In this document: piece by piece, positions 1 through 6,605 of the stretch
How the letters are laid out: every line of letters starts with the position of its first letter
Numbering within the stretch: the first letter of the stretch is position 1
Program-made: the position numbers and the translations under genes
NCBI GenBank assembly: GCA_002405405.1
Contig: DHLT01000312.1
Coordinates: forward strand, 1 to 7,755
Direction: 5' to 3'
DNA from: Ignavibacteria bacterium UBA4661
GTDB lineage: Bacteria > Bacteroidota > Ignavibacteria > Kapaibacteriales > UBA4661
DNA: 7,755 nt
Notes under the pieces: generated by a model
Database searches by the model: none
Told to the model about the DNA's origin: nothing
The model's input: only the letters and a program-made list of their open reading frames with translations

Positions 1-143
1 TGATGTCTGTCACCTGATTTTTTTTGGTGAAAGACTTCGTATGTTTCAAAGTACTCCATTGGTTCTGCAACATATTCTTCTGCAAAAGAGCTTGGCACAG
101 AACGTTGATTAACACGCGGATCAAGTGACTGAATAAAACTCAT
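1..143 (-). CDS. paaB: PaaB, phenylacetyl-CoA epoxygenase structural subunit (N-terminal part, cut by window edge)
   Basis: The reading frame opens with ATG at 143 and runs off the left edge after 47 complete codons. The peptide begins MSFIQSLDPRVNQRS and continues with FETYEVFHQKKSGDRH. The SLDPRVN start followed by the YEVFxQxKxGxxH block is typical of PaaB in Bacteroidota-like and related genomes. In the family, PaaB is a small non-catalytic subunit of the PaaABCE(D) multicomponent oxygenase, which converts phenylacetyl-CoA to its ring-1,2-epoxide. The gene starts 33 bp after the paaA stop on the same strand, so the two are very likely one transcript, and paaC/D/E would be expected beyond the edge. 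No clear Shine-Dalgarno sequence precedes the ATG. The call rests on a short N-terminus plus context. Confidence 0.85.
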   Translation of the reverse strand, partial: MSFIQSLDPRVNQRSVPSSFAEEYVAEPMEYFETYEVFHQKKSGDRH

Positions 144-176
144 AATCAAGATTTGAATGGGTACGAAAGTTTTCTT

Positions 177-1157
177 TTAACTCAGTGGTACAGCATATTT
201 CGCGTCAGCTTTTGCCAATGCTCTCCGCACCCACCGACCTCGCTCTTCTGCAATACGCCGTACTGCTAAACGCTCTTGATTGCATGGACCACTGCCGTTA
301 ATCACAGCAAAAAACTCATTCCAGTCCGGCTCGGTGTATTCCCATTTTTTTGTCTCCGGATTTTTACGAAGTCGTTCATCAGGAATAGTCAAGCCTAATT
401 CCCAGATTTTTGGTACATACATGTTCAAGAATTGCTGCCGCATATCGTCGTTGGAAGCAAGCTTTACTTTCCAGCGCATAAGCTTTTCGGTATGCACGGA
501 TACTTTATCCGGCGGACCAAAGAAATGCATCATAGGTTTCCACCAACGGTTAAGCGCTTCTTGCAGCATGGTACGTTGCGTCGGTGTGCCTGTAGCAAGT
601 GTAACTGCATTTTCATAGCCGTATTTTAAATGAAATGATTCTTCCATACAAATACGTTCTAATGCTCGACAGTATGGAGCATATGATCCCTTAGAGTTAA
701 TCACTTGATTGATGATTGCTCCTGCATCAACGAGCCATGCAATCACGGCAGAATCTGCCCATGTAAAAGCAGGATAATTGAAAATGTTTGAATACTTCGA
801 TTTACCGGAGATCAAATCTGTCAACATCTGTTCACGCGATTTACCAAGGGTTTCTGCAGCATTGTACAGCAATTGCCCATGACCAACTTCATCTTGTACT
901 TTTGCCAGCAACGCTAACTTTCTGCGAAAACCCGGCGCACGTGTTACCCATGTACCTTCAGGCAAAGCGCCAATAATTTCGGAATGCGCATGCTGCTCAA
1001 TCATACGGATGAGTTGCTTGCGATATTCTCTCGGCATCCAATCGCGCGGTTCAATTTTTTCCCCTGCATCAATTTTTGCTTCAAATTCAGCTAGCTGTAT
1101 TGGGTCATCATCACTTGCTATAACTGCTCCTGCCTCGATAATTGCGTTGCCGTACAT
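177..1157 (-). CDS. paaA: PaaA, catalytic subunit of 1,2-phenylacetyl-CoA epoxygenase
   Basis: This 326-residue protein is the di-iron catalytic subunit of the ring-1,2-phenylacetyl-CoA epoxygenase, a cytoplasmic enzyme that opens aerobic phenylacetate breakdown by epoxidising phenylacetyl-CoA with O2 and NADPH. It has the bacterial multicomponent-oxygenase pattern: E60 in HAHSEIIG, E90 and H93 in QDEVGHGQ, D144 in WLVDAG, and E173 and H176 in [10 protein letters not shown]. All six line up with the ligands I recall for E. coli PaaA at a constant offset of 18, so the metal site looks intact. The extra length over the roughly 309-residue E. coli protein is mostly an N-terminal extension. The ATG at 1157 gives the family-typical MYGN-like start and has no Shine-Dalgarno. 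paaB follows 33 bp downstream. A perfect palindrome lies about 63 bp upstream. Confidence 0.97.
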   Translation of the reverse strand: MYGNAIIEAGAVIASDDDPIQLAEFEAKIDAGEKIEPRDWMPREYRKQLIRMIEQHAHSEIIGALPEGTWVTRAPGFRRKLALLAKVQDEVGHGQLLYNAAETLGKSREQMLTDLISGKSKYSNIFNYPAFTWADSAVIAWLVDAGAIINQVINSKGSYAPYCRALERICMEESFHLKYGYENAVTLATGTPTQRTMLQEALNRWWKPMMHFFGPPDKVSVHTEKLMRWKVKLASNDDMRQQFLNMYVPKIWELGLTIPDERLRKNPETKKWEYTEPDWNEFFAVINGSGPCNQERLAVRRIAEERGRWVRRALAKADAKYAVPLS

Positions 1158-1220
1158 AAATCACTGTATAAAACGTGAATGAGAGGGTTGAGTTAAAAAT
1201 TTTCGTTTTCGTAGGAATAC

Positions 1221-1234
1221 AAACGCATGCGTTT
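1221..1234. promoter_or_regulatory. Perfect 14-bp palindrome upstream of paaA, candidate operator
   Basis: AAACGCATGCGTTT is a perfect 14-bp palindrome lying 63 bp upstream of the paaA ATG, between that gene and the terminator of the hmuY-like gene. Phenylacetate operons are usually controlled by a dedicated repressor (PaaX of the GntR type or PaaR of the TetR type), and dimeric repressors bind such symmetric sites. The sequence does not match either published consensus as I remember them, so the operator role is inferred. I found no exact TAnnTTTG promoter box on the minus strand between 1158 and 1322. The rest of this 165-bp stretch holds only a small ATCAT/ATGAT hairpin at 1247-1260. Confidence 0.4.
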
Positions 1235-1315
1235 ATTGATTACCGAATCATGAAAATGATCCATCACATTTTTTCGTGCAGTCTTGCTAGAACTAAGACT
1301 TATTAGACCATTAAA

Positions 1316-1358
1316 CTAAAAAAATTGCCAAGAAGTTCATTTGAAAATCTTGGCAATT
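1316..1358 (-). terminator. Intrinsic terminator of the hmuY-like gene
   Basis: The 11-bp arms AATTGCCAAGA (1323-1333) and TCTTGGCAATT (1348-1358) are perfectly complementary. Inside them, TTCA (1336-1339) and TGAA (1342-1345) can add four more pairs beyond a 2x2 internal mismatch. Read on the minus strand, the hairpin is followed directly by a run of Ts (A-run 1318-1324 on the plus strand). It begins 23 bases after the TGA of the hmuY-like gene. The arrangement is a textbook Rho-independent terminator for the minus strand. The plus-strand side has no T-run, so it should act in one direction only. It separates this gene from the downstream paa operon. Confidence 0.88.
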
Positions 1359-1381
1359 CAAAATCTAACTTAGTTCCTATA

Positions 1382-2122
1382 TCATCGAAAACTTGATGTT
1401 CCTGATTTAGTATAGCGAAACGTATAAAATCCAATAGGTGTTGCAATAGTTGGAGCAGAAACAGCATTCTGATAAATACTGGTGATCTGTAGTTTTATGC
1501 TATTTCCCGAAGCCGTACGAAGCATAATCGTCCGTGCTGTTGGTGCCGAAAGTGTATGAATTTGGGCTCCGCTGAATGCGTATGTAAAAAAATTACCCGG
1601 CGGAACAACAGTAGTAGGAACAATACGTTGCGCTGTTGCTGTATCGTCATTACGAAGAGTACTCGGCATAACGCTTATGTTGTCGAAGAGTGAGTCAACG
1701 ATTATTGCCTGGGTCTTACCCAAACGATTTGGGTTGACATTACCCGAATTAACCATAACATGTACGGCACGTGAACGCGGGTCCGTAAGAGGGTTACCCA
1801 TGAATGGCAAAAGGATGTCCCACTGATCTGTACCAAAATCTGCTAAACTCACAGTTGTATCTTTGTCAAAGGAATACAAGATAAAACCACCCGACATAAA
1901 TGGGAACCTCCCCACCCCTGCAAGGGAATCTGGTTTGAGGTTAGCAACCAATTTTGTTGTGGGCTGCAAAGGTGTGGCAGGGTCAACGGTGGTAGAATTC
2001 GAGCAACTTGATAAAACGAGCAGAATACACAAAAGGCGCAAGACCAAAGGTACAGTCTTAGTAAAAAACTTTACATCAGTACGGTTAACATTTCGTCGAA
2101 AAATTAATTGTGTGAATAGCAT
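1382..2122 (-). CDS. HmuY-like outer-membrane lipoprotein (possible haem-binding protein)
   Basis: This 246-residue protein has a basic N-region, a hydrophobic stretch at about residues 24-37 and a lipobox LSSC with C40 as the lipidated cysteine, so it should be exported and membrane-anchored. The mature part follows the HmuY-family order: a YSF strand near 83-85, WDIL at 101-104, the VNSG turn at 124-127, LRTASGNSIKLQI at 201-213 and a closing FYTFRY strand at 232-237. HmuY of Porphyromonas captures haem and passes it to the TonB receptor HmuR. The two histidine ligands of HmuY cannot be assigned here (H121 and H188 are the only mature-part candidates), so haem binding is not shown and the family call rests on fold signature. 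No TonB receptor lies beside it: the gene is monocistronic between its own promoter and terminator. The ATG at 2122 is the only sensible start before the signal peptide. Confidence 0.78.
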   Translation of the reverse strand: MLFTQLIFRRNVNRTDVKFFTKTVPLVLRLLCILLVLSSCSNSTTVDPATPLQPTTKLVANLKPDSLAGVGRFPFMSGGFILYSFDKDTTVSLADFGTDQWDILLPFMGNPLTDPRSRAVHVMVNSGNVNPNRLGKTQAIIVDSLFDNISVMPSTLRNDDTATAQRIVPTTVVPPGNFFTYAFSGAQIHTLSAPTARTIMLRTASGNSIKLQITSIYQNAVSAPTIATPIGFYTFRYTKSGTSSFR

Positions 2123-2152
2123 AGCAGAACCTGTGAAAAAAATGAAATTAAT

Positions 2153-2185
2153 TCCTTGTATTTACATTGCTTGTAAATACAAGGA
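2153..2185. promoter_or_regulatory. Perfect 14-bp inverted repeat over the hmuY-like start region, candidate operator or leader hairpin
   Basis: TCCTTGTATTTACA (2153-2166) and TGTAAATACAAGGA (2172-2185) are perfect inverted copies separated by five bases. On the minus strand the repeat begins directly after the candidate -7 box and ends 30 bases before the ATG of the hmuY-like gene, so it should cover the transcription start and early leader. That is a classic position for a repressor site. As RNA it would form a stable 14-bp hairpin, so a leader structure is the alternative. There is no T-run next to it in the transcribed direction, which argues against a terminator. The regulator is unknown. 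Confidence 0.65.
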
Positions 2186-2214
2186 CAAATATACGTGAAA
2201 ATGTTGCTCACAAA
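2186..2214 (-). promoter_or_regulatory. Bacteroidetes-type promoter of the hmuY-like gene
   Basis: On the minus strand, TATATTTG (plus 2186-2193) matches the Bacteroidetes -7 consensus TAnnTTTG exactly. TTTG (plus 2211-2214) lies 17 bases upstream as the -33 element, within the 17-23 range described for Flavobacterium-type promoters. The start site would fall near 2180, inside the inverted repeat, leaving a leader of about 55-60 bases before the ATG at 2122. This is a pattern match only. Confidence 0.6.
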
Positions 2215-2260
2215 GCATAGCAAAAGCATAATTTTTCTTGTTAACAAACAACAAAGCTTT

Positions 2261-2292
2261 TGACAATTGGTCATACATCCCCTCAATTGTCA
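2261..2292. promoter_or_regulatory. 9-bp inverted repeat in the divergent spacer
   Basis: TGACAATTG (2261-2269) and CAATTGTCA (2284-2292) are perfect inverted copies with a 14-base loop. The left arm also sits in a smaller symmetric element, TGACAATTGGTCA (2261-2273). It lies about 110 bases before the mutase ATG and about 50 bases behind the -33 box of the hmuY-like gene, so it could serve either direction. No T-run follows, so it is more likely a protein-binding site than a terminator. For the mutase itself no good promoter was found: TATTTTAG (2325-2332) is one base off the -7 consensus but has no suitably placed TTG. Confidence 0.4.
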
Positions 2293-2399
2293 GCTTTTCA
2301 GATAAAATTGACATAGTCTTTCCCTATTTTAGACGATACTTTACTCGAAATGCTCTTCTTGCTTGAATTTTTTTCAACTCACTCCATTTGCCTTGAAAT

Positions 2400-4400
2400 A
2401 TGACCTCGCTTCCTCTTTCTTCGAATATTCAACAAGACGTAGCTGCAAATCCACTTACTGCTACGCTTGAAGAACGGTACAATTCCCTTGTACAAGAACT
2501 TACACCACAAATTCGAAAAGCCTTAGAAGCCTGGGACGCGACGTGCGACCAGTACCAACAATCACACTTTGACTATACTGTTCGTAATAAAACGATCAAA
2601 GTTAAAAACTATACTACCTCGCTTTCCGGTTCTAAAATTCCCAAAGTAGCTGTACCCGACTACAGCGATTGGGGAGATATTGTTACGTGGTTATTGAAAG
2701 AAAATTTTCCGGGCTCATTCCCCTATACAGCTGGTATTTACCCTTTCAAGCGACAGGGTGAAGATCCTACGCGCATGTTTGCAGGTGAAGGCGGTCCTGA
2801 ACGTACTAACAAACGTTTTCACTACCTTTCGCATGGAATGCCCGCAGCACGGCTTTCAACAGCATTTGACTCAGTTACACTTTATGGAGAGAATCCGGAT
2901 CATCGACCCGACATCTATGGTAAAGTTGGCAATTCCGGTGTTAGCATCGCAACACTTAACGACGCAAAAAAATTATATTCAGGCTTTGATTTATGCGATC
3001 CTAAAACATCGGTATCCATGACAATCAATGGTCCTGCACCAATGATTCTTGCCTTCTTTCTTAATGCAGCAATTGATCAACAATGTGAGCTATATATCAA
3101 ACAGCATTCTCTCGAAGAATCTGTTGAAAAGGCTCTACAAATAAAATATGATGCACAAGGAATTCCGCGTCCTGTTTATGATGGATTGTTACCTGATGGC
3201 AATACAGGACTAGGCTTAATGCTTCTCGGACTCACAGGAGATGAAGTACTCCCTCCTGATATATACGAGCAAATCAAACGCTCAACTTTATCACAAGAAC
3301 GTGGAACAGTTCAGGCTGATATATTGAAAGAAGATCAAGCACAAAATACATGCATCTTCTCGACGGAGTTTGCGTTACAAATGATGGGCGATATTCAGCA
3401 ATACTTCATTGATTGGAATGTTCGAAATTTTTATTCTGTATCAATTAGTGGATATCATATTGCAGAAGCCGGAGCAAATCCTATCACTCAACTTGCATTT
3501 ACACTTGCTAATGGCTTTACCTTTGTCGAATATTACCTATCGCGTGGTATGCACATTGATGACTTTGCACCAAACCTTTCGTTTTTCTTTTCTAACGGAA
3601 TTGACCCTGAATATTCTGTTATTGGTCGTGTAGCTCGTCGTATTTGGGCAAAAGCATTAAAAAATAAATATGGTGGGAATGAGCGTTCGCAAATGCTCAA
3701 GTATCATATTCAAACAAGTGGTCGGAGTTTGCATGCACAAGAAATTGATTTCAATGATATTCGTACAACTTTGCAAGCTCTTTACGCAATTTATGACAAC
3801 TGCAACTCGCTTCATACCAATGCTTACGACGAAGCCATTACAACGCCAACGGAAGAGTCTGTACGTCGTGCTTTAGCAATTCAGCTTATTATCAATCGTG
3901 AACTCGGTCTTGCTATGAATGAAAATCCCCTTCAGGGTGCTTTTATTATCGATGAACTTACTGATTTAGTTGAAGAAGCTGTCATGCAGGAATTCCGTAA
4001 TATCACTGATCGTGGCGGTGTCTTGGGTGCCATGGAAACAATGTACCAACGTAACAAAATACAAGAAGAGTCGATGCACTATGAAATGTTAAAACACACA
4101 GGTGAATTACCGATTATCGGTGTCAATACATTCCTCCCCAAAGATAAAGCAGCATATACAGAGCCGACTGAAGTAATTCGTTCTTCTCATGACGAAAAAG
4201 AACTACAAATTCGAAATCTGCAACAATATCATGCGATCAATTCATCGGTATCGCAACAAGCCCTATCAATGCTACAGCGTACCGCTATTGACAATGGCAA
4301 TATTTTTTCTGCGTTAATGTCGTGTGCCAAAGTGTGCTCGCTCGGACAAATGACCGAAGCGCTCTATCATGTTGGCGGTCAATATCGTCGAAGCATGTAA
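2400..4400 (+). CDS. IcmF-type isobutyryl-CoA mutase catalytic subunit, without B12-binding and G-protein domains
   Basis: This 666-residue protein matches the C-terminal half of fused isobutyryl-CoA mutase IcmF: linker helices at about 20-60, then the acyl-CoA-binding TIM barrel with [11 protein letters not shown] (74-84), [12 protein letters not shown] (107-118), [16 protein letters not shown] (122-137), [15 protein letters not shown] (302-316) and [12 protein letters not shown] (348-359), ending [10 protein letters not shown]127 aligns with Tyr89 and Q315 with Arg207 of methylmalonyl-CoA mutase. The Phe/Gln pair marks isobutyryl/n-butyryl-CoA mutases, so methylmalonyl-CoA is an unlikely substrate. 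H353 matches the conserved active-site His of SGYH. The C-terminus carries no DxHxxG cobalamin motif. The N-terminus carries neither that motif nor a P-loop, so the B12-binding and MeaI-like G-domains of IcmF are missing and must come from other genes. The 277-bp region upstream is non-coding, so this is not a visible truncation. An outer-membrane protein gene follows after 2 bp. Confidence 0.93.
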   Translation: MTSLPLSSNIQQDVAANPLTATLEERYNSLVQELTPQIRKALEAWDATCDQYQQSHFDYTVRNKTIKVKNYTTSLSGSKIPKVAVPDYSDWGDIVTWLLKENFPGSFPYTAGIYPFKRQGEDPTRMFAGEGGPERTNKRFHYLSHGMPAARLSTAFDSVTLYGENPDHRPDIYGKVGNSGVSIATLNDAKKLYSGFDLCDPKTSVSMTINGPAPMILAFFLNAAIDQQCELYIKQHSLEESVEKALQIKYDAQGIPRPVYDGLLPDGNTGLGLMLLGLTGDEVLPPDIYEQIKRSTLSQERGTVQADILKEDQAQNTCIFSTEFALQMMGDIQQYFIDWNVRNFYSVSISGYHIAEAGANPITQLAFTLANGFTFVEYYLSRGMHIDDFAPNLSFFFSNGIDPEYSVIGRVARRIWAKALKNKYGGNERSQMLKYHIQTSGRSLHAQEIDFNDIRTTLQALYAIYDNCNSLHTNAYDEAITTPTEESVRRALAIQLIINRELGLAMNENPLQGAFIIDELTDLVEEAVMQEFRNITDRGGVLGAMETMYQRNKIQEESMHYEMLKHTGELPIIGVNTFLPKDKAAYTEPTEVIRSSHDEKELQIRNLQQYHAINSSVSQQALSMLQRTAIDNGNIFSALMSCAKVCSLGQMTEALYHVGGQYRRSM

Positions 4401-4402
4401 GT

Positions 4403-5431
4403 ATGATATATTCAGTTGTAACTACCCGTATACCTTTTTATGTACGTTGGATCATACTGTGTATGGTTCTTTTGTTGGGATCGACACATATCGGCTTAGC
4501 TGAACTGACCATGATACCCTTGTCAATTAAAGTTGATTCAAAAACAGGCTATCGCATTCGTTTAACCAACGGAGATATCCTTTCTGGAGTAATTACTGAT
4601 AAAGACACTGACCGTGCTACCGATGACACCCCAGAACGCCAATACATTAAGTTGAAAACAGGTGTTGGATTACTGAAAATCTATGCTGATGAAATTGCAG
4701 AAATTCTCACTACAGATGAGGTATATCGGCATAGTCATCGTGTGTTTTTCATGCCCACAGCTGAATCCATTGGCAATAATCATTTTATTGGCTCATGGGA
4801 ATTAGTCATGCTATATGCAGGTGCGGGTATTGGCGATCGCGTATCGGTTACTGCAGGACGTACATTCATTCCGACACTTTCTTCAGAAGAACAATTCTCA
4901 CTAATTAATGCTAAGGTACAGCTGTATACGACACCACCAAGCGATGCCCCTGTGCGCACTAAAGTTAATGTTGGCGGCACAACTGTATACGAAACAGAAA
5001 CTGATTTTACAGGACGCATTAGTTTAGCCGCAGGCGCACAATGGACAGCATTACAACAGGCTCGAATCAGCACACTCTACGCGGTTGGAACATATACTCA
5101 AGGACGTTCATCAATCTCTGCTTTACTCTTCTATAAAGGTGCAGGTAGCGAAACAATTTTTCTCAATGGTAGGCAATTAGGTAATACAGTATTTCAATAT
5201 CCTACCGGCTCTATGGGTGTTGCCTTGGGCGTTGATGTCCGCTTTCCCGAACGTCAAGATATTCATTTTATCGGCGAGTTGTGGAATACTGACATTTCGC
5301 GTCCTGTCGGTACGGGACTTATGGTTGGATTACGTTTAACCAACTCTACACTCTCAGCAGATTTCGGTATTGCTACGACAACGAACCTTGACGTTCTACC
5401 AATGGTCAATTTTGTTTGGACACCCTTTTAG
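4403..5431 (+). CDS. Predicted outer-membrane beta-barrel protein with signal peptide
   Basis: No named family is recognised with certainty. The 342-residue product starts with a signal peptide (hydrophobic stretch about 16-32, likely cut after GLA at 33). Residues 46-103 (YRIRLTNGDILSG, then YIKLKTGVGLLKIYADEIAEI) form a short beta-rich, Sm/SH3-like segment often seen at the front of Bacteroidota/Chlorobi surface proteins. From about 110 (HRVFFMPTAESIGNNHF, then ELVMLYAGAGIGDRVSVTAGRT) it resembles a barrel family from these phyla. Alternating amphipathic strands continue to a terminal FVWTPF, and a final aromatic residue is the usual sign for insertion by the Bam machinery. The ATG at 4403 is chosen because it puts the signal peptide at the N-terminus; the frame is open back to 4322, but that would put extra residues in front of it. 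It lies 2 bp after the mutase stop, so the two are probably co-transcribed. Substrate and role are unknown. Confidence 0.8.
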   Translation: MIYSVVTTRIPFYVRWIILCMVLLLGSTHIGLAELTMIPLSIKVDSKTGYRIRLTNGDILSGVITDKDTDRATDDTPERQYIKLKTGVGLLKIYADEIAEILTTDEVYRHSHRVFFMPTAESIGNNHFIGSWELVMLYAGAGIGDRVSVTAGRTFIPTLSSEEQFSLINAKVQLYTTPPSDAPVRTKVNVGGTTVYETETDFTGRISLAAGAQWTALQQARISTLYAVGTYTQGRSSISALLFYKGAGSETIFLNGRQLGNTVFQYPTGSMGVALGVDVRFPERQDIHFIGELWNTDISRPVGTGLMVGLRLTNSTLSADFGIATTTNLDVLPMVNFVWTPF

Positions 5432-5481
5432 CCTTAGCTGAGTATTTCTTACAGCTTGCCGAAAGTTATTGCTATGCTAAC

Positions 5482-5514
5482 TTGCTCACCTGAGTTATCC
5501 TCAACATAGTTTTG
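5482..5514 (+). promoter_or_regulatory. Candidate Bacteroidetes-type promoter of hpnCD
   Basis: TAGTTTTG (5507-5514) matches the -7 consensus TAnnTTTG exactly. TTG (5482-5484) lies 22 bases upstream, inside the usual 17-23 spacing. The start site would be near 5520, giving a leader of about 15 bases before the hpnC ATG at 5536. No convincing terminator was seen after the outer-membrane gene (only a 5-bp AGCTG/CAGCT stem at 5436-5456), so read-through from upstream is also possible. Confidence 0.5.
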
Positions 5515-5530
5515 CCATCGTTTTGCCATC
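5509..5530 (+). repeat. Perfect 11-bp tandem duplication before hpnC
   Basis: GTTTTGCCATC occurs twice without a gap, at 5509-5519 and 5520-5530, ending five bases before the hpnC ATG. The first copy supplies the TTTG of the candidate -7 box. The second copy lacks the preceding TA, so it should not form a second box. It therefore sits over the expected start site and leader. Confidence 0.9.
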
Positions 5531-5535
5531 TCTAA

Positions 5536-6558
5536 ATGAAATTTTCCTTCTCTGATATACAGGCACTTTGCGAGCCGGATGGTGGGCATCTGCGTTCAAA
5601 AGATAAGGATGATTCCTATCGATTTTGCCGGCGGCTTGCACTAGGACATTATGAAAACTTTCCTGTCGGCTTCGTATTGATTCCACGTCTCTTACAAGCA
5701 GATTTTTACAGCATATACGCCTTTGCACGAATCGCCGATGATATCGCCGATGAACCATACCCTATTTCACACAATGAGCGTATTACCCTGCTTAATTCAT
5801 TTCGCTCCTTGCTTAGGTATGGAACAAAAGATCATCCGATTTTTTCCGGACTGCATCGTACGATAACAGCATATCAAATACCACATGATCCATTCGAGCG
5901 TTTGATCTCCGCATTTCAACAAGATTGCACATTCACACCTTTTACTACATGGCACGATGCAGATGATTATTGTTCACGATCCGCCAATCCTATTGGCGAA
6001 CTTATTCTACGTCTCTATGGTTTATGGAATGAACAGTGCGAACCATACTCGAATGCTCTTTGCACAGGATTGCAGTACACTAATTTTTGGCAAGATTTCT
6101 CACGTGATCTTCCAACAGGTCGATGTTATATTCCTCAGTCGGAATTACTCCATGTTGGATTAACCATTGTTGACATACATGAGCTGTACGAGTATTTGGG
6201 AAAGCACCAAAAAACAAGTAACTTTAAAGGAGTCTTCGGTGTTATTAGGGATGATGCAGATCATTTTCATCAATTGTCGACGTGTTTGCATAAGATTGTT
6301 AACCATACAAAACATTACTTGCATTTGGGAACTCGACTGTTGGAGCACATTCCCTCAATTCGTCTTAGGATGGAGTTGGCAATTACTGTCGGTGGTGGCT
6401 TGACGATACTCCGGCAAACACAAACACTTGGTAATCGTATCTTGATTGAGCGCCCTAAACTCGGTATGTTGCACAAAGTAAGCCTTCTAGCTGATGCTTT
6501 ACGCATGGTAATGTCGCCCATTGTTACTCCATTGTCTTCTTCATCAATCGGCACATAG
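5536..6558 (+). CDS. hpnC: HpnC, hydroxysqualene synthase (squalene/phytoene synthase family)
   Basis: HpnC converts presqualene diphosphate to hydroxysqualene in the HpnCDE route to squalene. The 340-residue protein carries the HpnC hallmarks: YRFCRRLALGHYENFPVG (28-45), the first aspartate-rich motif ARIADDIADE (D68, D69, D72), SRSANPIGELILRLYG (147-162) and the second motif NFWQDFSRD (183-191, with D187 and D191). The NFWQD form and the GHYENFP start separate HpnC from HpnD and from phytoene synthase. The usual length is nearer 270-300 residues; the extra lies in a longer front and a Ser/Thr-rich tail after about 330. The ATG at 5536 is the first in frame and lies just after the tandem duplication; no Shine-Dalgarno is visible. 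hpnD follows after 47 bp. By family knowledge, squalene feeds hopanoid synthesis or, in some lineages, C30 carotenoids; no cyclase or desaturase is visible here to decide. Confidence 0.92.
   Translation: MKFSFSDIQALCEPDGGHLRSKDKDDSYRFCRRLALGHYENFPVGFVLIPRLLQADFYSIYAFARIADDIADEPYPISHNERITLLNSFRSLLRYGTKDHPIFSGLHRTITAYQIPHDPFERLISAFQQDCTFTPFTTWHDADDYCSRSANPIGELILRLYGLWNEQCEPYSNALCTGLQYTNFWQDFSRDLPTGRCYIPQSELLHVGLTIVDIHELYEYLGKHQKTSNFKGVFGVIRDDADHFHQLSTCLHKIVNHTKHYLHLGTRLLEHIPSIRLRMELAITVGGGLTILRQTQTLGNRILIERPKLGMLHKVSLLADALRMVMSPIVTPLSSSSIGT
6127..6150 (+). repeat. 24-bp repeat, copy in hpnC
   Basis: This segment encodes YIPQSELL (HpnC residues 198-205), the family's conserved (G)RxYxP stretch after the second aspartate motif. 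It is identical at 22 of 24 bases to 6663-6686 in hpnD, in the same reading frame. Confidence 0.75.
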
Positions 6559-6605
6559 AGAAAATTCTTTATTGTCCTTGCTATACCATTTATTTTTCGA
6601 CTTTC

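Noticed and set aside
280..976. Plus-strand ORFs opposite paaA
   Set aside because: They are shadows of a well-conserved gene, and their peptides look random.
2104..2286. 60-codon minus-strand ORF across the divergent spacer
   Set aside because: The peptide is Cys/Leu-rich with no family likeness, and it covers the promoter and inverted repeats and overlaps the start of the hmuY-like gene.
2308..2340. TTGACA followed by GATACT as a sigma-70-type promoter for the mutase
   Set aside because: The spacing is 21 bases instead of about 17, and the other promoters in the window follow the Bacteroidetes pattern.
2383..2390. TCCATTTG as a -7 box for the mutase
   Set aside because: It lacks the TA, and it lies so close to the ATG that the transcript would be essentially leaderless.
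2400..4400. Calling the mutase a methylmalonyl-CoA mutase
   Set aside because: Phe127 and Gln315 replace the Tyr and Arg that hold the methylmalonyl carboxylate, and the sequence wording is that of IcmF.
4322..4402. Upstream extension of the outer-membrane protein frame, starting inside the mutase gene
   Set aside because: It would put 27 extra residues before a clear signal peptide and overlap the conserved mutase C-terminus by 79 bases. The ATG at 4403 explains the protein better.
4780..5073. 97-codon minus-strand ORF opposite the outer-membrane gene
   Set aside because: It lies within a coherent signal-peptide-to-barrel reading frame on the other strand and shows no recognisable motif.
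5436..5456. AGCTG/CAGCT hairpin after the outer-membrane gene as a terminator
   Set aside because: The stem is only five pairs, the loop is 11 bases, and no T-run follows.
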